Below, piece by piece: positions 37,576-39,180 of a DNA stretch of 39,180 nt. The stretch lies in NCBI GenBank assembly GCA_017436305.1, contig JAFSDJ010000089.1, forward strand, positions 1-39,180, written 5' to 3'. The notes beneath the pieces were generated by a model. It was not told the DNA's origin, did no database searches, and worked only from the letters and a program-made list of their open reading frames with translations. Position numbers and translations under genes: made by a program. Numbering within the stretch: position 1 is the first letter of the stretch; every line of letters starts with the position of its first letter. The stretch comes from Lachnospiraceae bacterium (GTDB lineage: Bacteria > Bacillota > Clostridia > Lachnospirales > Lachnospiraceae).

Positions 37576-38604
37576 ATGAAGGTGGATTTGGAAGCACTGA
37601 ACCAGGTTCTTGAAAGAAACGAACAATTTATTCTTAAAAAACCTATAACAGCTGATAGCAATTTACTATACTGCTGTTATATCGAGCATCTTATTGCCAA
37701 GATCATTACCGGATACAATCCGTTGCTTTACTATCACAGCATGGAACGAACAATTAAACATTCTGATAAAATTTCAGGCATATGGGATGTGCCGGAATAT
37801 TTCAACAATTTATCCCATGAGGGTATGCCAATACCGACAAATCCAGACGGATATTATAATTTTACCCCGGATAATCTAACAGGAGTAATGGGCATTTATT
37901 ATGATAATCTGTGTGTGTTTGAAGAGACAGCGATTGAAATAAGAAATCTTTACCTGAAAGATGCTGAATTGACCGAAGAAGACGCTTTTTATATGGTATA
38001 TCCAGAAATGGCCGTAGAAACATATAACGATGAAGAACTGGAAGAATGTTATGATTCATATCAGGCTTATAAATTAGTAGGCAATACACTATACAGTCAG
38101 AAACAAATAGCTGATGAAGAAATTGTTTCTATGTTTTTAGACAATATTCCTGAAAATATACAGGAAAGCTTTCAGGAAAAAGCTCCTGAAATTGCCTGTG
38201 CATATGTTTCTCTCGTTTTCACACTTCTTTATACAAGTGGTGACTCAGCATATAATTCGGGTCTTTTTATATCGTTACATTACTCAGATTCCATTATTTT
38301 ACTGGAAAAACGGTTAAAGAGGAGAAAATCAGATAACATAAGTAAGCTGAAGCTTAGTACTTACAATAAAGCCCTGAAGTTAATGAAACGTCCTACGTAC
38401 GTTGTAGATTCCCAGATACAGGCTGCTTTAAATACTTTAAATAATCTGGCTCCCACAGGTACCTGCTTTGTGTTAAGCGGATACACTGACAATTTAGGTC
38501 CAAACAAAAGATTATATCCCAATGCCGGATTTTATATTGGTGCAATTACAGCCGACATACTGGCAGAAGAAATATTATCAGAACTATATGCAAAGGAAGA
38601 CTAA
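37576..38604 (+). CDS. hypothetical protein, paralogue 2 (342 aa)
   Basis: ATG 37576 follows AGGGAGGAAAACCC; an ATG at 37558 contains that site. Acidic with many Tyr (MKVDLEALNQVLERNEQFIL; EECYDSYQAYKLVGNTLY). The C-terminal part has CFVLSGYTDNLGPNKRLYPN followed by GFYIGAITADILAEEIL, matching the ending of the preceding gene, which suggests duplication. It is the last gene of the operon before a bidirectional terminator. No known family. Confidence 0.7.
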   Translation: MKVDLEALNQVLERNEQFILKKPITADSNLLYCCYIEHLIAKIITGYNPLLYYHSMERTIKHSDKISGIWDVPEYFNNLSHEGMPIPTNPDGYYNFTPDNLTGVMGIYYDNLCVFEETAIEIRNLYLKDAELTEEDAFYMVYPEMAVETYNDEELEECYDSYQAYKLVGNTLYSQKQIADEEIVSMFLDNIPENIQESFQEKAPEIACAYVSLVFTLLYTSGDSAYNSGLFISLHYSDSIILLEKRLKRRKSDNISKLKLSTYNKALKLMKRPTYVVDSQIQAALNTLNNLAPTGTCFVLSGYTDNLGPNKRLYPNAGFYIGAITADILAEEILSELYAKED

Positions 38605-38616
38605 ACAAATAAAAAA

Positions 38617-38655
38617 CCAGGTTATCATCTCAATGATGGTAGCCCTGGCTTTTTT
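38617..38655. terminator. bidirectional terminator between convergent genes
   Basis: Stem CCAGG...CCTGG with inner TATCATC/GATGGTA (38617-38648, one bulge) flanked by T tracts on one side and A tracts on the other, so it can stop the + strand cassette and the - strand regulator. Confidence 0.85.
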
Positions 38656-39136
38656 ATTGCTTATCTATCTGGTTCCAGATATGTCTTAATGCTTCATTAT
38701 ATGTATAATTTTTCGATTTATCCTTTAACAGCTTAAATCCTTCAAGTAAAATATTTTCTTCAGCTATATCCTCATTTAAATAGCGGGAGAGAAGTGATAC
38801 AACCGCTTTTCCTTTCTGGTCTTTTGTTAGTAATGAAATAACCTGATACAAGTCCGGAGTTTCCTCTTTTAATTCCTGCAGTTTCATGTATGTCTCAAGC
38901 AAGTCTTTATCTGCCATATTTGGAATGGCTGCATCTTCATCCAGAGATGGTGAAAAGTATTCGAGTGGAACAGAAAATAAAGCACTGTATGCACGCATTT
39001 CTTTTAAAGAAGGCTGTCTGTGTCCGTTTTCCAGTTCACTTGTAAATACCGACAACTTAGTGCACACTGCACGGTGTTTTAGTGCACGCATTCCGGAGGT
39101 TGAGTGCATCTTTTCCGCCACATAGTGCATTACCAT
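38654..39136 (-). CDS. XRE-type helix-turn-helix regulator (160 aa)
   Basis: An XRE-like DNA-binding domain spans about residues 15-65, with the recognition region KLSVFTSELENGHRQPSLKE and FSVPLEYFSPS (the SxxxNGxxxPxxxxxxxxxxxxxVxxxxF pattern). The C-terminal 90 residues are helical, charged, probably for dimerisation or ligand sensing (KDLLETYMKLQELKEETPDL). It reads toward the cassette and shares its terminator. A palindrome 25 bases upstream of the start is a probable operator. It may control its own promoter and a divergent gene outside the window. The start at 39136 has only a weak GGA, and an alternative ATG lies at 39130. Confidence 0.8.
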   Translation of the reverse strand: MVMHYVAEKMHSTSGMRALKHRAVCTKLSVFTSELENGHRQPSLKEMRAYSALFSVPLEYFSPSLDEDAAIPNMADKDLLETYMKLQELKEETPDLYQVISLLTKDQKGKAVVSLLSRYLNEDIAEENILLEGFKLLKDKSKNYTYNEALRHIWNQIDKQ

Positions 39137-39160
39137 TTTTTAGTCCTATAATTAGATTGG

Positions 39161-39174
39161 CACACTTTTGTGTG
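39161..39174. promoter_or_regulatory. probable operator of the XRE regulator
   Basis: CACAC-TTTT-GTGTG palindrome 25 bases upstream of the regulator start, in the expected promoter region of the - strand gene. The size and position fit an autoregulatory operator. Confidence 0.5.
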
Positions 39175-39180
39175 ACTATC

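Noticed and set aside
1-39180. CRISPR array, tRNA or rRNA genes, phage capsid, portal or terminase genes
   Set aside because: No regularly spaced repeats, no cloverleaf with CCA-type end and no structural-protein motifs were seen on either strand.

Overview
The window looks like part of a large accessory replicon (megaplasmid, chromid or very large integrative element) of a low-GC Clostridia, most probably a Lachnospiraceae-type anaerobe. Reasons: strong AGGAGG ribosome sites before nearly every gene, AT-rich codon use, oxygen-sensitive class III ribonucleotide reductase, families I associate with that group (DUF5688, small CPLDRL-type and DUF6718-type proteins, Rpn/PD-(D/E)XK 'transposase' nuclease), and a full set of replication accessory genes mixed with anti-restriction and unknown small genes. 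No phage structural, tRNA, rRNA or CRISPR genes were seen. The species cannot be named from the sequence.

Layout. 1-5.4 kb: the 3' part of dnaX, decayed toxin-antitoxin genes, and the nrdG-nrdD pair. 5.4-7.1 kb: three small proteins and a PAPS-reductase-like ATP-pyrophosphatase with an odd leader. 7.2-10.6 kb: an AT-rich cassette of two tail-to-tail genes (a TIR/deoxyribosyltransferase-like protein with a helical C-terminal half, and a GT2 glycosyltransferase) bounded by a 28-bp inverted repeat. A promoter sits just outside the left repeat and a complete tyrosine recombinase lies next to the right repeat. I read this as a phase-variable DNA switch. 10.6-19.3 kb: a UvrD-like helicase, a DUF5688 protein, a DNA polymerase III delta-like protein, a DUF1281-like protein, an ArdA anti-restriction protein, a Cys-rich protein ending in a clamp-binding-like motif, and an Rpn nuclease. 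19.3-20.1 kb: non-coding, with a 33-bp inverted repeat element followed by a promoter and a strongly structured RNA candidate. 20.1-25.3 kb: many small genes, including Lar-like and ClpX-zinc-finger-like proteins, ending in a 5'-truncated Phd/YefM antitoxin. 25.4-30.5 kb: a tyrosine-recombinase-like protein lacking most catalytic residues, unknown membrane proteins and a ComEC-type metallo-beta-lactamase protein. 30.5-38.6 kb: ssb followed by a ubiquitin-like-conjugation cassette related to the PRTRC (ParB-related, ThiF-related) cassettes: E2-like protein, JAB/JAMM protease fused to probable beta-grasp modules, Rad52-like annealing protein, E1/ThiF-like protein and two paralogous unknown proteins. 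38.65-39.1 kb: a convergent XRE-type regulator.

How it fits together. DnaX, delta, SSB, helicase, Rad52-like protein and NrdDG suggest a replicon that supplies part of its own replisome, recombination and dNTPs. The helicase and ssb genes share an almost identical promoter plus 59-nt leader plus terminator hairpin, which ties the two 20-kb-apart operons to a common control. ArdA and the Lar-like protein point to entry into restricting hosts. The PRTRC-like genes probably modify replication or recombination proteins of the element. The best candidates for something undescribed are the invertible TIR-like/glycosyltransferase switch, the ubiquitin-like/Rad52 cassette with its fused JAB protein, and the duplicated leader RNA.
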